Below the pieces are notes generated by a model, which was given only the letters and a program-made list of their open reading frames with translations, was not told the origin of the DNA and ran no database searches. From Raphanus sativus (lineage: Eukaryota > Streptophyta > Magnoliopsida > Brassicales > Brassicaceae), in contig NC_079516.1 of NCBI RefSeq assembly GCF_000801105.2, forward strand, positions 15,648,383-15,712,382: 64,000 nucleotides of DNA, in the 5' to 3' direction. Made by a program: the position numbers and the translations under genes. Within the stretch, counting starts at the first letter, position 1. Each line of letters begins with the position of its first letter. Of this stretch, positions 26,476 to 36,391 are shown one piece after another.

Positions 26476-29051
26476 TCATCTGGCTAAACTACTAATTAAT
26501 ATTACAAAAAGAGCGAGAAGGACCCCTCTGCTTGTCGCGATTATGGACCTTGATGATCCTGAGAAGTTTACTCTCTGTGATTGATCCCTGCAGACAACCC
26601 AAGACACAGATTCAACACAACAAGTTTTATCTCCATAAACTACTAAATGTAACCTACTATTACTAGAAAAACTGGTCTACAATGAATCTTACCTTTGTAA
26701 TGGTGAGAGCCGACCACAGTAAATGGTGTTTTCAGGAATGGAATTCTCAGATGTGTCAATCTCAGGATTCACTACATTCAAGTACACTTCTTGTCCAAGA
26801 TACCATGAGGCGAGATTGTCAATTCTAAGGTTCCACATGCCAGCATTGTCCAAGTAAACTAAGATAGCCGTCCATGCACCAGGAAACACCTGTAAACACA
26901 AGCAGCCGTTTAATAACCATGTTGAAAACGAATGCAACATATCAGTCTTTAGATGTTAAAGACAAAACACCTGCGTAGTAGATCTAGCAACCCCATCCCC
27001 TTTGTTGTACAAACTTCTACTGTTCTCTGTCCACAGACCGAAGTCCATCCTTCAAAAAACAAAACATCAATCAATTTCAGGACATGTACATGGGATCTGA
27101 TATCATATAACTAAACACAACCTTACCCAACAACAAAGAATGCATAACCATCCAAGTGATAGCTCTTAACAGTAGTGTCACTATTCTGAAATATAATCTC
27201 CATGAACCCCTTGTACGTCCCATTCATGACAGAAGTATCAACCTTAGGATGCCGATTCATCGGTCTTTTCGGGAAATCAAGCTTATACACCCCTGAGATG
27301 TTGTACTGCTGAGCAAGCTTTAGCGGTGTTGAAGGAGGCAAGTACGATATACCATTAAGAGTGGCACGCAACCTCCCATCTATCTTCTCCGGTGGACGGT
27401 TCACAATCACGTAGACATCAGTTACTGTAATCTGACCATACTTGAACGATCCCTGAGGGTTCGGACGAGCAGCTCCAGCTGAGACATTCAGCCTTATGGA
27501 TCTTGCTTGGTTCATCGAGAAAGATGTGTCGGACTCGATAGGAGGATCAGGGAGTGGACCTGAAGCGGGTCCTTGGGAGCTAGAGTAGTGCAAAATAGCA
27601 ACTCCAGTAGCTTTGGTGGACGAGGATGATTTGGTAAACCTTGTGCTGGCAACAATGTAGTAGTCGTTACTACCGGACTGATCCATAGTGACTAGAAACG
27701 AGAAAGATTGACCCACGTGAATGTCCATGTTTGTATAGTTCTGCTGAACTGTGTATGAACCTTCTGTCTCAACGAGAAGCAGGTTATGATTCTGTATTCT
27801 GAAATTCAAGGTGGTTGCAATGCCACTGTTGTGAACACGGAAACGGTATGTTCTTCCTGGTAAAGATTGAACATATGAAAAATGGTCAAGACGAATCATA
27901 TTATAAACTGTACCACATCCAGTGTCCTAAAAAATCGGTCTAGGCGGCGACTAAGTGATCACCTAGTCGGTAAATCGGACCTAAACAAAACTATATTTTA
28001 GAATGATATTCTAAACCTTGTCACCGCTTAATGAATAATCCCATCTAACTACCGTCTAGCGATTTCTTGAACATTGACTATATCTATGAGATTATTGAAC
28101 TACATTAGAGACATTTTGACATTAGGCTATTAAGATGAAAGATACCTGGTTCAACGTTTATTGTCCCATAAGGAAACCCACCGGAAGCAAGCTCACTACT
28201 ATAAGGAAAAGGTCCAAACCCGTTGATGAGAATGCCATCAGGAGCTCCAAAGTCAATCTTACTCTCAACATCTTTCCTCAGCTTCTGGTAAAAGAAGAGA
28301 GATTAGCAAAAGAGACAACTAACAGTGAAAGCCAACTTTCAGTTTTTTTGTGTAAAACCTTATGGCTTTTAGTGAACCAATCACTGATAAAGAGAGTAAC
28401 ATCTCCATCAGGCAAAAGAAAAGGAACTGGAATGATGTCTCGGTTGTTGATAATGATCCCACCATAACCACCAGCTGCTCTCTGGAAGTTTGTAGATGGG
28501 AAATAAAAGAAACTACCGATCTGGTCTTTGACCTGAAACTCATAAGTCCAGTTCCAACCAGAAGGTATCGGACAGTTAGTTCCTAAAACACCGTCTTGCC
28601 ACGAGTTTTTCCTATGTTGGATTCCATTCCTAGAACACAACAGAACAAATGTTTATTAATCACAAAAAAAGGATTATTAGATTTGAACAAGAATCAACCA
28701 TTCACCAGCCGTACCATGTGAGAAGCAAGGGCTCATCAAGATTATTCTTCACGTTGACAACCACATTCCAGTTCGTAGTTACATTGAGAATGGGACCAGG
28801 GAACTGCCCATTGATCCCAATAACCTACAACGAGATCTCAAGAACTTGATACATTGTTCTCAAGATTGAAAGATTTGAGAGAGAGAAAGAGAAGGAACCT
28901 GTTGGCGAGTGCCTAGAGGAGAAGCGGTGAGGTAAGAGACAGTCCAGTCGAAGAAAACGTAAGGGTCGGCGGCTAAGCAGACAGTTGCCACCGACAAGAA
29001 CCATATGACGACCAGTGAAGTGCACGAGAAGTGCGGTGGAGAGCACCGCAT
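26476..29051 (-). CDS. SKS3: SKU5-similar 3, multicopper oxidase-like protein
   Basis: Eight exons in descending order: 29051-28899, 28824-28706, 28629-28359, 28284-28146, 27856-27127, 27049-26971, 26889-26693 and 26587-26476. All junctions keep phase, giving 599 residues. Order: signal peptide ending about VCLA, then three cupredoxin domains of the SKU5/SKS family (INGQFPGPI, YEFQVKDQIGSFFYFPS, YRFRVHNSGIATTLNFRIQNH, VVGMDFGLWTENSR, GAWTAILVYLDNAGMWNLR), then RLSPLQ and a C-terminal hydrophobic tail that could direct GPI anchoring. As is usual for the family, the copper-ligand HWHG motif is replaced (TWYGW), so oxidase activity is doubtful. SKU5 relatives act at the cell wall or plasma membrane in directional growth; this paralogue's role is not established. 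Intron 4 holds a small MITE. Confidence 0.95.
27921..28077. mobile_element. Small TIR element in SKS3 intron 4
   Basis: Left end AGTGTCCTAAAAAATCGGTC and right end (reverse complement) TCAATGTTCAAGAAATCGCT form an imperfect terminal inverted repeat that continues with the TCTAGGCGG-type motif common in crucifer MITEs. About 157 bp, non-coding, inside the intron 27857-28145. Confidence 0.55.
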
Positions 29052-31374
29052 TGGATCTCTCTTTCTCTACGAACCTTCGTGTAAGAACGGAGAAGACATG
29101 TGCAGAGAGACCAGTGGGAAAGCTTTTAACCGTGTCTGGAAGATAGAGAAAGAAAGAATCAAGAGAATGTGATTACAGCCCAAGGCGCCAAAAGAGCACA
29201 ATACTTGTTGGGTCCCACTTTTTCAGATAAATTATTAAAATGCCGACAATCTTATAGAATATATTCAAATCAACCCCCGAGATCTTTGTTATTTTAGTTT
29301 GAATAATGTTTTTAAAGTTATAGGCTTAAGAGTTAAGGGTCAACGTTCTTACGGACCACAAACGTTAATAAATGCCCTTTATAACTTTACTTCTTTCGTT
29401 TGTCAAGTTGTTCATATTAAGAAAAGACAATGATCTGCTCAACTAAAGTAGTATAAAGTTTGTTTCTTTATGATATTAAAAGTATAAAGTAAGTTGAAGC
29501 GCTTTACGACTGGTCTACGTTCTTGTTTTCAAATGTGGGATCACTCAGTTATGAAGTGTTTATTGAAATGGATCTAAATCTGATTTACTTCCACCATATA
29601 TATGCTTGCATGTAAGCAACTTGAAATGGAAACACTACCTGTTTATATCCACTTTAAAGCTAAAAGAAGGATCACTTCGTAGACAAGAAAAATGTAGGAG
29701 GGTCTAAAGCCTCAACAGGCTTTGAGAGGAAGTTTAGGAAGAAGGGAGAGACACTGGAGAGCAACAAGAAAGCCTCCGGGAGATTGCCAGAGGAGTCTCC
29801 GAGAAGTCATTGATATGCAATGGAAGTAATGCCGACAACGTCCAGCTTGGTTTGTTTTCTTTCTTCTTTTAGTGTTGTTCTTGAGGTATTACCATATACC
29901 ATCATGAAACTCTACCATCATTTAGCTATGAAATGAATAGTTACTAAATCTCATGTTCTAATAGATTTAGCTTGGAATGAATATGTTAAATGGTACCCAT
30001 TTTAACATCCCTAGCTAAGAATGTTATTTTGTAATTTATACTCTCGCTTACATACTCTATGTTTATTTATGGATATTCATATGTTCATTATCTAATATAA
30101 ACTACTCGTCTACGAAACGAATTATAGTTCATGTAAGAATTAACTTGATGTATGTTATTGATTGGAGATGTTGTATGGTATTGCCTTACATAACATCATA
30201 GATTGATCCTCAACTTGCTTGGTGGACAACGGAAACTAATTAACAATCTACAGCTAATTAGTAAAATGATTTAGTCTATTCGTGTGTGTTTTGCTTTTCT
30301 AATAAGGGAATTGCCAGAGCTGGCAGCAGTGGATCTTGAGCTTGTGAAGACTCAGAAAAACTGGATCAGTCCGTACAAATGAATGCAGAGATATGGACTA
30401 GGCCAATGAAAGGAATAGTGGAGCTTTTTCATCTAGTCCCATGGCAAACATTAACTTAGAAACAGAGCCGGTCCTACACATTTGGAGGCCAAAAGCTAAT
30501 AAAAAATAAAAGGCCATAAAACCATCAAGAGGGCTTCGAACCCAGGCTCCAAGAGTTAGATGTTTTCACCACACTAAACTATCAACGAAGTACGTGTTAG
30601 CCTTCTTCAATAAAACATTTTACGGATGGACGATCTAGCTAATACAAGGAAAGCTTAGACCTGAGTTCTTTTTGTTATAGATTTTCCCAGGCTAAACTTT
30701 GTGTTTTATAGTGGGCGCCAATCGCGGAGATAATTTTAAAATCTAAGAAATTTGTGGTTACAAAGACAAGATGGTAACAAGACAAAGAAACAAACAACTG
30801 TCTAGAATTAGTAATAAATAGAGTTTTTGACTAAGTTCACAACTCCAAGACAAAAACAATCCTTTCCAAGAGACGCACATGCAGCCATGCAAGCATGAAA
30901 GATTAGTAGCATTGGATTATTTTGAAAAGATCGCTTGTTTTGGAGATCCTTTTGTCAGTTTAAGCTTTCCTGCCAATTGCAATCACGCGCCTCCAGGTTT
31001 GATACTTGCTTCGCGTTTGTTCTCCACGTGCAGTTAGCGAGCGTGTTGTATTCCCGCAACACACTTCCCATGTGACAACGGTCCATTAATTTCCACCCTC
31101 TAGGCTCAATCATCTTTCAGGACAGACAGATCATAAATGTTACCCTCTTTATTCCAAGGCAAATCACATTGTCCTTAATCCACGTGGCGTCATACTACTG
31201 GCTAAATCGTTTTCCGACAGGGAGAACACAGAAGCAGAGGATTCGTACCTCTTTTCGCCTCTCAATAATTCTGATCCACTATGTTTCAAGCTGTCATCAA
31301 TGTCTTCTTCTTCCTCCTTCATCTTCTCCTCCTCCAACGTTTAAACCCTAATCTCCAATCTCCTGATCGCGAAG
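29052..31374. other. SKS3 upstream region with possible exon remnants
   Basis: Mostly non-coding. Around 29690-29850 an open stretch reads GFERKFRKKGETLESNKK..., and around 30305-30385 another reads ELPELAAVDLELVKTQKNWI, ending in a stop. Both look codon-like but I cannot assign a family, so they may be remnants of a lost gene between SKS3 and the glyoxalase-like gene. A GCCGGTCCT-led dispersed repeat lies at about 30465-30620. The last 200 bases are the DUF538 promoter, with a telo-box-like AAACCCTAA at 31343-31351. Confidence 0.35.
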
Positions 31375-31976
31375 ATGATGATGCTTCGTGTTCTTCATCT
31401 TCTTCTCATCATCGCCATTCTCGCGATCTCGATCCTCGCCGAGAATGATTCGATATACGAGATCCTTCGAGCACACGCCTTACCAATGGGGCTATTACCA
31501 AAGGGCGTAAAAGAGTTCGACGTCGACACAAAGACAGGACAGTTCTCGGTTTACCTAAACCGATCGTGCAAGGCCAAGTACGAGAGCGAGATACATTACG
31601 AGGCCAACATTACGGGAACGTTAGGTTACGGAAGCATCGGTGGTTTGTCGGGTATATCGGCGCAGGATCTCTTCTTGTGGTTTCCGGTTAAAGGGATTTG
31701 CGTGGACATACCTAGCTCCGGTGTTATATACTTCGATGTCGGAGTTGTTCGCAAACAGTACTCCATGTCTTTCTTCGAGACGCCTAGAGATTGTGTAGCT
31801 GTTGAGAACGAGGCTGAGTTTCGTGGGGATGATAAGGTAATGGTCTCGTCACCATTCTGTACCACGGTCATTATTTATTTTGATATGTAATCTTTTTATA
31901 CTAATGTGTGCAGATTCGGTCATCTATGTTACAATTCTACGAGGTGGATCAAAGTGTCGGGAGAAACATTGTGTAA
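31375..31976 (+). CDS. DUF538 family secreted protein
   Basis: Two exons, 31375-31836 and 31914-31976, in phase, give 174 residues. An N-terminal signal peptide (LHLLLIIAILAISILA) is followed by the DUF538 fold with its hallmarks: ILRAHALPMGLLPKGV, a FSVYLNRSC strand, the GYGSIGGLSGI turn, LFLWFPVKGI and the YFDVGVV strand. The length is normal for the family. The donor GATAAG|GTAATG and acceptor GTGCAG|ATTC fit; without splicing the frame ends in the intron at 31890. DUF538 proteins are small secreted or apoplastic proteins, some linked to trichome and stress traits; biochemical function is not settled. Arabidopsis counterpart not assigned. Confidence 0.88.
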
Positions 31977-33445
31977 GCCAAAAAGGGTTGACGAATGTTG
32001 TAATGAAGATGTGATTAAAGTATACAAGTTAGAAAACTTTTAGCTGCTCATGGATTTTTTTGAAGACACATAGACACATACATACACCTTCCATTTGAGG
32101 TCAGATGCTCTGTTCGTCCCCCTGATTGCTTTTCTCACTTTGTTTGAAGTGGAAAATGAGAGATGTGAGCGCAAGTTTAGACGGGAAGAACAAGTGTCGG
32201 AGGGTTTTGTATGTAATGTTGAGATTCGGTTGTTGGAGCGATCACAGGTGGTGATTGAATGTTTTGTTTTTTTATGTTTTGCACTTTATCATGTATTTTT
32301 CTCCCCCTTGTAGCATAATACATAATATGTATGTTTGTAATGTATAATATATGTACCTGTGTAATCATATTCTTTATCCCAATAAGATTATTTACATAGT
32401 TTGCTGTATTTTCCGTTCACTTACTCACTTGATCATATTCTCTAGCTTCTTTTGTCTGTTGTCTGTTCTGGTTTATGACCTGTGTTCTCTGGCTAGTGAT
32501 TTTGTCTCAACTCTGTTTCGATTGGTTTCCTTTTACTCTCTTCAGTTTAGGTTATGTCTCCATGAGGGCTGTCTCTGGAGGTTTGGAACCTACCAGCTAT
32601 TGTATTCCACATCTGAGTCCTACTTTTTTTGTCAGCAACCTGAGTCCTACTTTGTATCCTTCTTTGTTTTTCGAATGAAGTTGAGTGTTAAAAAAGAAAA
32701 GACAACGATAAATATGTCACATATTGTAATATAACAACCGTGCGTGTACAAGTTGCAGCGTTGGCCTATATATATATAACTCGTTGAGCAAATTGAACCA
32801 TGCCAGAAATGCATGTGTTATGTGGTATTTTCTGCTAGTTAAGGTTTGATCAGATTAGATAATGTAACTTTTGGTGGTCAACTAGTAATTGTGTAACCTC
32901 TGCTATAAAAATGCACGTGTTATATATAGGCATGAAAGAAACATCTGATTTCAACGGCATATTATAAAAGCTACACATAAAAGAAGATTTGGAAATAAAG
33001 CATGTGCCAGACATACTGAATGAGAAAGAAAGAGATGTTTTGTACTAATTCAGCCAGTATGAAGCAATCCTTTGCCATGCTTTGAGGCTTGCTCACTTCA
33101 TGAAAACGAAATTACATTGATAAGCGATTATGTCTTACCTCGAATCATTAGTACACGACTTTTCATCTTATGAGTTGATCAAAATATTAACATAGATCTA
33201 TTGAGAAAGTGATATGATCACTCGATATTTTTCAAGTGGGCAATGAACTTCTCTAATAAGAATGATAAAACACCATTATTTCATTTGGGCCCTTGCTGAT
33301 CAGCTCTGAAGATTTCCATAATTGAAAACCTGAATTTGTGTACCAAACCAATATTGATAAACCAATCTTTATTTATTTATCATGAAGTGGTTTGGTTTCA
33401 GTTCCATTACATTATGTAAGATTACTAATTACATATAGCATCAAA
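31977..33445. other. Intergenic, no protein gene seen
   Basis: 3' flank of the DUF538 gene and AT-rich spacer up to the tRNA. A short direct repeat (CTGAGTCCTACTTT) occurs near 32606 and 32640. Nothing else supported. Confidence 0.4.
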
Positions 33446-33517
33446 GCCGACTTAGCTCAGTGGTAGAGCGCGTGACTTTTAATCCCGTGGCCGTGGGTTC
33501 GATCCCCACAGTCGGCG
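33446..33517 (+). tRNA. tRNA-Lys (anticodon UUU)
   Basis: Full cloverleaf: acceptor GCCGACT/AGTCGGC pairs perfectly (33446-33452 with 33510-33516), D arm GCTC...GAGC, anticodon loop CTTTTAA (anticodon 33478-33480), T arm GTGGG-TTCGATC-CCCAC, discriminator G. The anticodon stem CGTGA/TCCCG has one T-C mismatch at its third pair. No CCA is encoded, as expected for a nuclear gene. The oligo-T run right after it is a Pol III terminator. A broken tandem copy follows. Confidence 0.9.
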
Positions 33518-33545
33518 TTTTTTTTTCCATTGACTTCTTTATTCA

Positions 33546-33601
33546 TCTTAGCTCAGTGGTGTGACTTTTAATCCCCGTGGGTTCGATCCCCACAGTCGGC
33601 G
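33546..33601 (+). pseudogene. Degenerate tandem copy of tRNA-Lys
   Basis: Carries CTTAGCTCAGTGG, GTGACTTTTAATCC, the whole T arm and the 3' acceptor AGTCGGCG of the tRNA just upstream. It lacks most of the 5' acceptor strand, the second half of the D stem and part of the variable region, so it cannot fold. It is followed by the same T-run and CCATTG as copy 1, which shows that the unit plus 3' flank was duplicated and then lost pieces. Confidence 0.85.
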
Positions 33602-33884
33602 TTTTTTTTTCCATTGTTCTATTAAATATTTATCCTTTATCCTCCCGTCTTCTTCAACTATTCCTCGTTACGTTACAGTTGGATAAGGAAAACTGGATAA
33701 CTAACTAACATATTTGATTCCAACCATAATTTTAGTATTAAATGATTAATTTATGAGTAAATTTATTTTAAAAAGTTTTTGCAAACGGATTAGTTGGCGA
33801 CGAGACACGCCGAATAGACAAGACACATATAGCAGGATTAGGAAGATGTGTCTTCTAATGTTTTTTTGGTAAAAAGTGTCTCCT

Positions 33885-34518
33885 AATGTTGCAACAGTGG
33901 TGGAGAAGTCTGTTACCTTCACTGTGTACAAGCCCCAGCTGATCGTGGAGGCACAGAAGGTCGGTGACGCTGTTGACTTTTACAAGGCCGTGTTTTTTTT
34001 TTTTTTTTTTTTTTGAACATTTACAAGGCCGTGTTTGGTGCGGAGGAGACTGGACACTCTCTCTACCCTAAGCGTAAGGCTAACCAAGAGCTCCCTCACG
34101 TACTCTCTGCCGAGCTCAAGCTCGCTGGCATTACCGTCGTTGTTTCGGACGTCTCCGTTAACTCTGGCTCTACGTAAGCTCTCTCCACGCTTGCTTTTGG
34201 GTTTCAAGATCTGTATTATATTGTGTTTAAAAACCATTTTACAAGTATTATTATGCTTTATTATTAAAACATATTTTTTTATGTTACATGTTGTTACATA
34301 GTACGAACAAGGGGACTATGCCTGCAATCTTCGAAACTGATGACGTGGAAGCTGCCGTTGCGAAAGCCGTAGCCGCCAGAGCTGTCAAAGTGGAGGAGGA
34401 GGTTGAAGGTGAAGAAGGGGGAGGAGTAAAGGGAAAAGTGACGGATCCCTTCGGTTTCACATGGATCTTTGTTTCTTCGGCGAAGAAGTGTGAGAACGAC
34501 AAAACTAAAGAGGTCTAA
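33885..34518 (+). pseudogene. Glyoxalase/PhnB-like gene (At5g48480 type), broken
   Basis: Two exons of a small VOC-superfamily (lactoylglutathione lyase-like) protein. Exon 1, to 34173, reads KPQLIVEAQKVGDAVDFYKAVF, then after an insertion FGAEETGH...LSAELKLAGITVVVSDVS. Exon 2, 34302-34518, reads KGTMPAIFETDDVEAAVAKAV...VTDPFGFTWIFVSSAKK and stops. Defects: no in-frame ATG upstream (a stop precedes at about 33871), and a 41-base insertion at 33993-34033 that shifts the frame. The stop codon also coincides with a MITE end. Family members are cytosolic proteins related to glyoxalase I, with uncertain substrates. The position matches the Arabidopsis order before DIR1. Confidence 0.8.
33979..34033 (-). 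mobile_element. Poly(A)-only retroposon scar with 14-bp duplication
   Basis: TTTACAAGGCCGTG occurs at 33979-33992 and 34020-34033. Between the copies lie about 22 T residues and GAACA. Read on the minus strand this is TGTTC followed by poly(A): the end of an extremely 5'-truncated non-LTR insertion with its target-site duplication, inside the glyoxalase-like exon. It adds 41 bases and breaks the frame. Confidence 0.8.
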
Positions 34519-34720
34519 GTCCTTAGCATTGGTCCTTAATCCATACATATATGTGTATATAATTGTTTGTTAAGGACTTTACGGAAACCGAAACCGAAAG
34601 TTTCTTAATTAAGGAATTTTTGGTTTCGGTTTCCGTAAAGTCCTTAGCAAACAATTACATACGCATATATAATATATACATATACATATATGTATATTAA
34701 GAACTAATGTTAAGGACTTA
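34516..34720. mobile_element. Palindromic foldback MITE at a stop codon
   Basis: About 205 bp forming one long palindrome. Terminal inverted repeats of about 25 bp (34516-34540 and 34696-34720, TAAGTCCTTA...CTTAAT) and long inner arms (34561-34604 with 34613-34656, sharing GGACTTTACGGAAACCGAAA) meet at CTTAATTAAG near 34607-34616. The first bases TAA supply the stop codon of the glyoxalase-like gene, so the original end of that reading frame may have been displaced. Confidence 0.8.
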
Positions 34721-35423
34721 GCAATAATGATGCTCTAACTGTCGTCGGTTGTTGTCTGAACAAACTTTTATTATCTCTAATCTGTTTTTGTTTTTAGTTT
34801 GTCTTTTTGTGGAATCTCCGGTATCAGTTAACCGGATCGATTAGCTAAATGACTTTTGTTTCAAATTTAATTTTCACCCATTTTGACAATACTTTGGTGA
34901 AAGAAAACAAAAATTTATCTCGGATGTTGATGATTTATGCTTCTCATATCTTTTTTTTCGTGCAACATACTTCTCTTATTCCATATTCTCTGTAGATTTT
35001 CCCATTTATGTCTCATTTTAGTGGTTTTGTTTTAGAGATAGAACCGTTTATTTGATTTTTTTTTTTTGGGCAACAGAACCGTTTATTTGATATTAGAGAT
35101 AAGAATGTAATTGCGAATAGTTAATGTTAGTCTCTGGTGTCAGTTTGTTGTCGGGTGTAGTAAAACCATAAGCCTCTAGGTCCGTGCTTTTTTTTCTTCT
35201 TTTGCTTATTGGTCTATTTTACAAATTTCCTCTATTTTGGTCCTCTCAAAACTCAAATCCTTGTATGGCCTTTGGGCCTCGTAATTTGTGAAGTTTTCAC
35301 TTTGTTTTTTATCTTTTTAAGCATTCCTTTGGGTTTTACATCAATAAACGCCATTGGTGAGAACTTTTATGAAATACATTAACACATAATTGTTAGACAA
35401 AGACAAAAGCACACACATAAAGC
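34721..35423. other. Intergenic, 3' side of DIR1
   Basis: Non-coding, T-rich on plus. A short repeat AACAGAACCGTTTATTTGAT occurs near 35040 and 35075. It includes the presumed DIR1 3' untranslated region. Confidence 0.4.
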
Positions 35424-35732
35424 TTAACAAGTTGGAGCGTTGGGCATGTTACATTTGCTTGGGAGTCCAGCAGCGAGCGCCGGATCAATACCGTAATAAC
35501 CGAGCAATGGAGAGTTCTTGTAGCCGCAAAGACAGCTGTAGTCAGCGTGTTTTAGATAGTCGCAGCAGAGCGTTGACGGGTTCGTCGGATTCTCCTTGCT
35601 CACCGCTGGTTTGCACTCATTCAACTCTGACTGGGTCATGCCACAGATATCAATCGCCACTGACCTCTCCGCTAAAATAGCCATCACCACCACTATCATC
35701 ATCACCATCACTCCCACCTTCTTGCTCGCCAT
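35424..35732 (-). CDS. DIR1: DIR1-type lipid transfer protein
   Basis: Single exon, 102 residues, start at MASKKVG; the frame is open 18 codons further upstream but the family start fits here. A signal peptide (about 1-25, ending VAIDICG) precedes an acidic LTP2-like domain with all eight cysteines in the order C, C, CC, CxC, C, C. A PxxP element (PTNP) and the GYKNSPLLG and LPSKCN landmarks follow. Arabidopsis DIR1 (At5g48485) and DIR1-like (At5g48490) are apoplastic/phloem lipid-transfer proteins needed for long-distance systemic acquired resistance signalling. Only one copy is seen here, and I cannot tell which of the two it descends from. Confidence 0.92.
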   Translation of the reverse strand: MASKKVGVMVMMIVVVMAILAERSVAIDICGMTQSELNECKPAVSKENPTNPSTLCCDYLKHADYSCLCGYKNSPLLGYYGIDPALAAGLPSKCNMPNAPTC

Positions 35733-36235
35733 TTTATCCTCTTTTAATTTTGTTGATGTTTTTGTGATGTGAAAGTGAATGTGCATTAGAAGGGTGTATA
35801 TATAGTAAGTCTTGGAGAGACCCGTGAACTAGATTGTTGGATTATTCCAGTAGTCACGGGCTTTTGGAATATTTACTTCACTATTGGGATGGGGTATCTT
35901 ACTGCAAATGGAAGAAGAAAATTCCCTACAGTATGAAACTATACAATAATTTTCATAATAGTATGTTTCTTGAAAAAGTTAACATTCTTTAGCATCAGAT
36001 ATTTAATGGGCCTATTTTGAGCCCATTTACAAGATATGTTTATTTTTCCTCTTGGGGTTTACCTCATATCCTCGTGGGCTTTCTAAAATTTACTAGTTCC
36101 GTAAATAATCGGAAGAGACACCAAAAATAAATACTAGTAAGCTACCTTTTCCACTCAATTGTCAATCACAAAGCAAATAAAAACATCAGTTGGTATATAA
36201 TAGGACAAAATGTGGAAGGAATGAAGAGAATATAT
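35733..36235. other. DIR1 promoter region
   Basis: Upstream of minus-strand DIR1. The TATATATA near 35799-35806, about 70 bp from the start codon, is a plausible TATA box. No gene. Confidence 0.45.
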
Positions 36236-36391
36236 CATATTAGATGCTTTCTTTTTTTTTTTTGAATATATGTTAAATTTATTCAAAAGAAAAACTACTT
36301 TTTTACATCAAGTGCAACTGTTTTTTTTGAGAAAAATAGAACTTAATTGTAACCCAAGTCTCTTATCTTTTTTACATATTAGATGCTTTCT
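36236..36391 (-). mobile_element. 5'-truncated LINE tail with 17-bp duplication
   Basis: CATATTAGATGCTTTCT is present perfectly at 36236-36252 and 36375-36391. The 122-bp insert starts with a T run (poly(A) tail on the minus strand), followed by GAATATATGTTAAATTTATTC and ACATCAAGTGCAACTG, the same 3' end seen near 20990-21060. It is a short, recent non-LTR insertion. Confidence 0.85.

Noticed and set aside
27857..27910. Longer exon 5 of SKS3 reading MIRLDHFSYVQS
   Set aside because: The acceptor before 27856 restores the family sequence (EPGRTYRF) and phase; the longer reading is intron.
31837..31890. Read-through C terminus of the DUF538 protein
   Set aside because: A good donor at 31836 and acceptor at 31913 give a spliced ending in phase.
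33546..33601. Second functional tRNA-Lys
   Set aside because: It lacks the 5' acceptor strand and half of the D stem, so it cannot form a cloverleaf.
34284..34548. Minus-strand frames over glyoxalase exon 2
   Set aside because: Antisense of a recognisable VOC-family exon.
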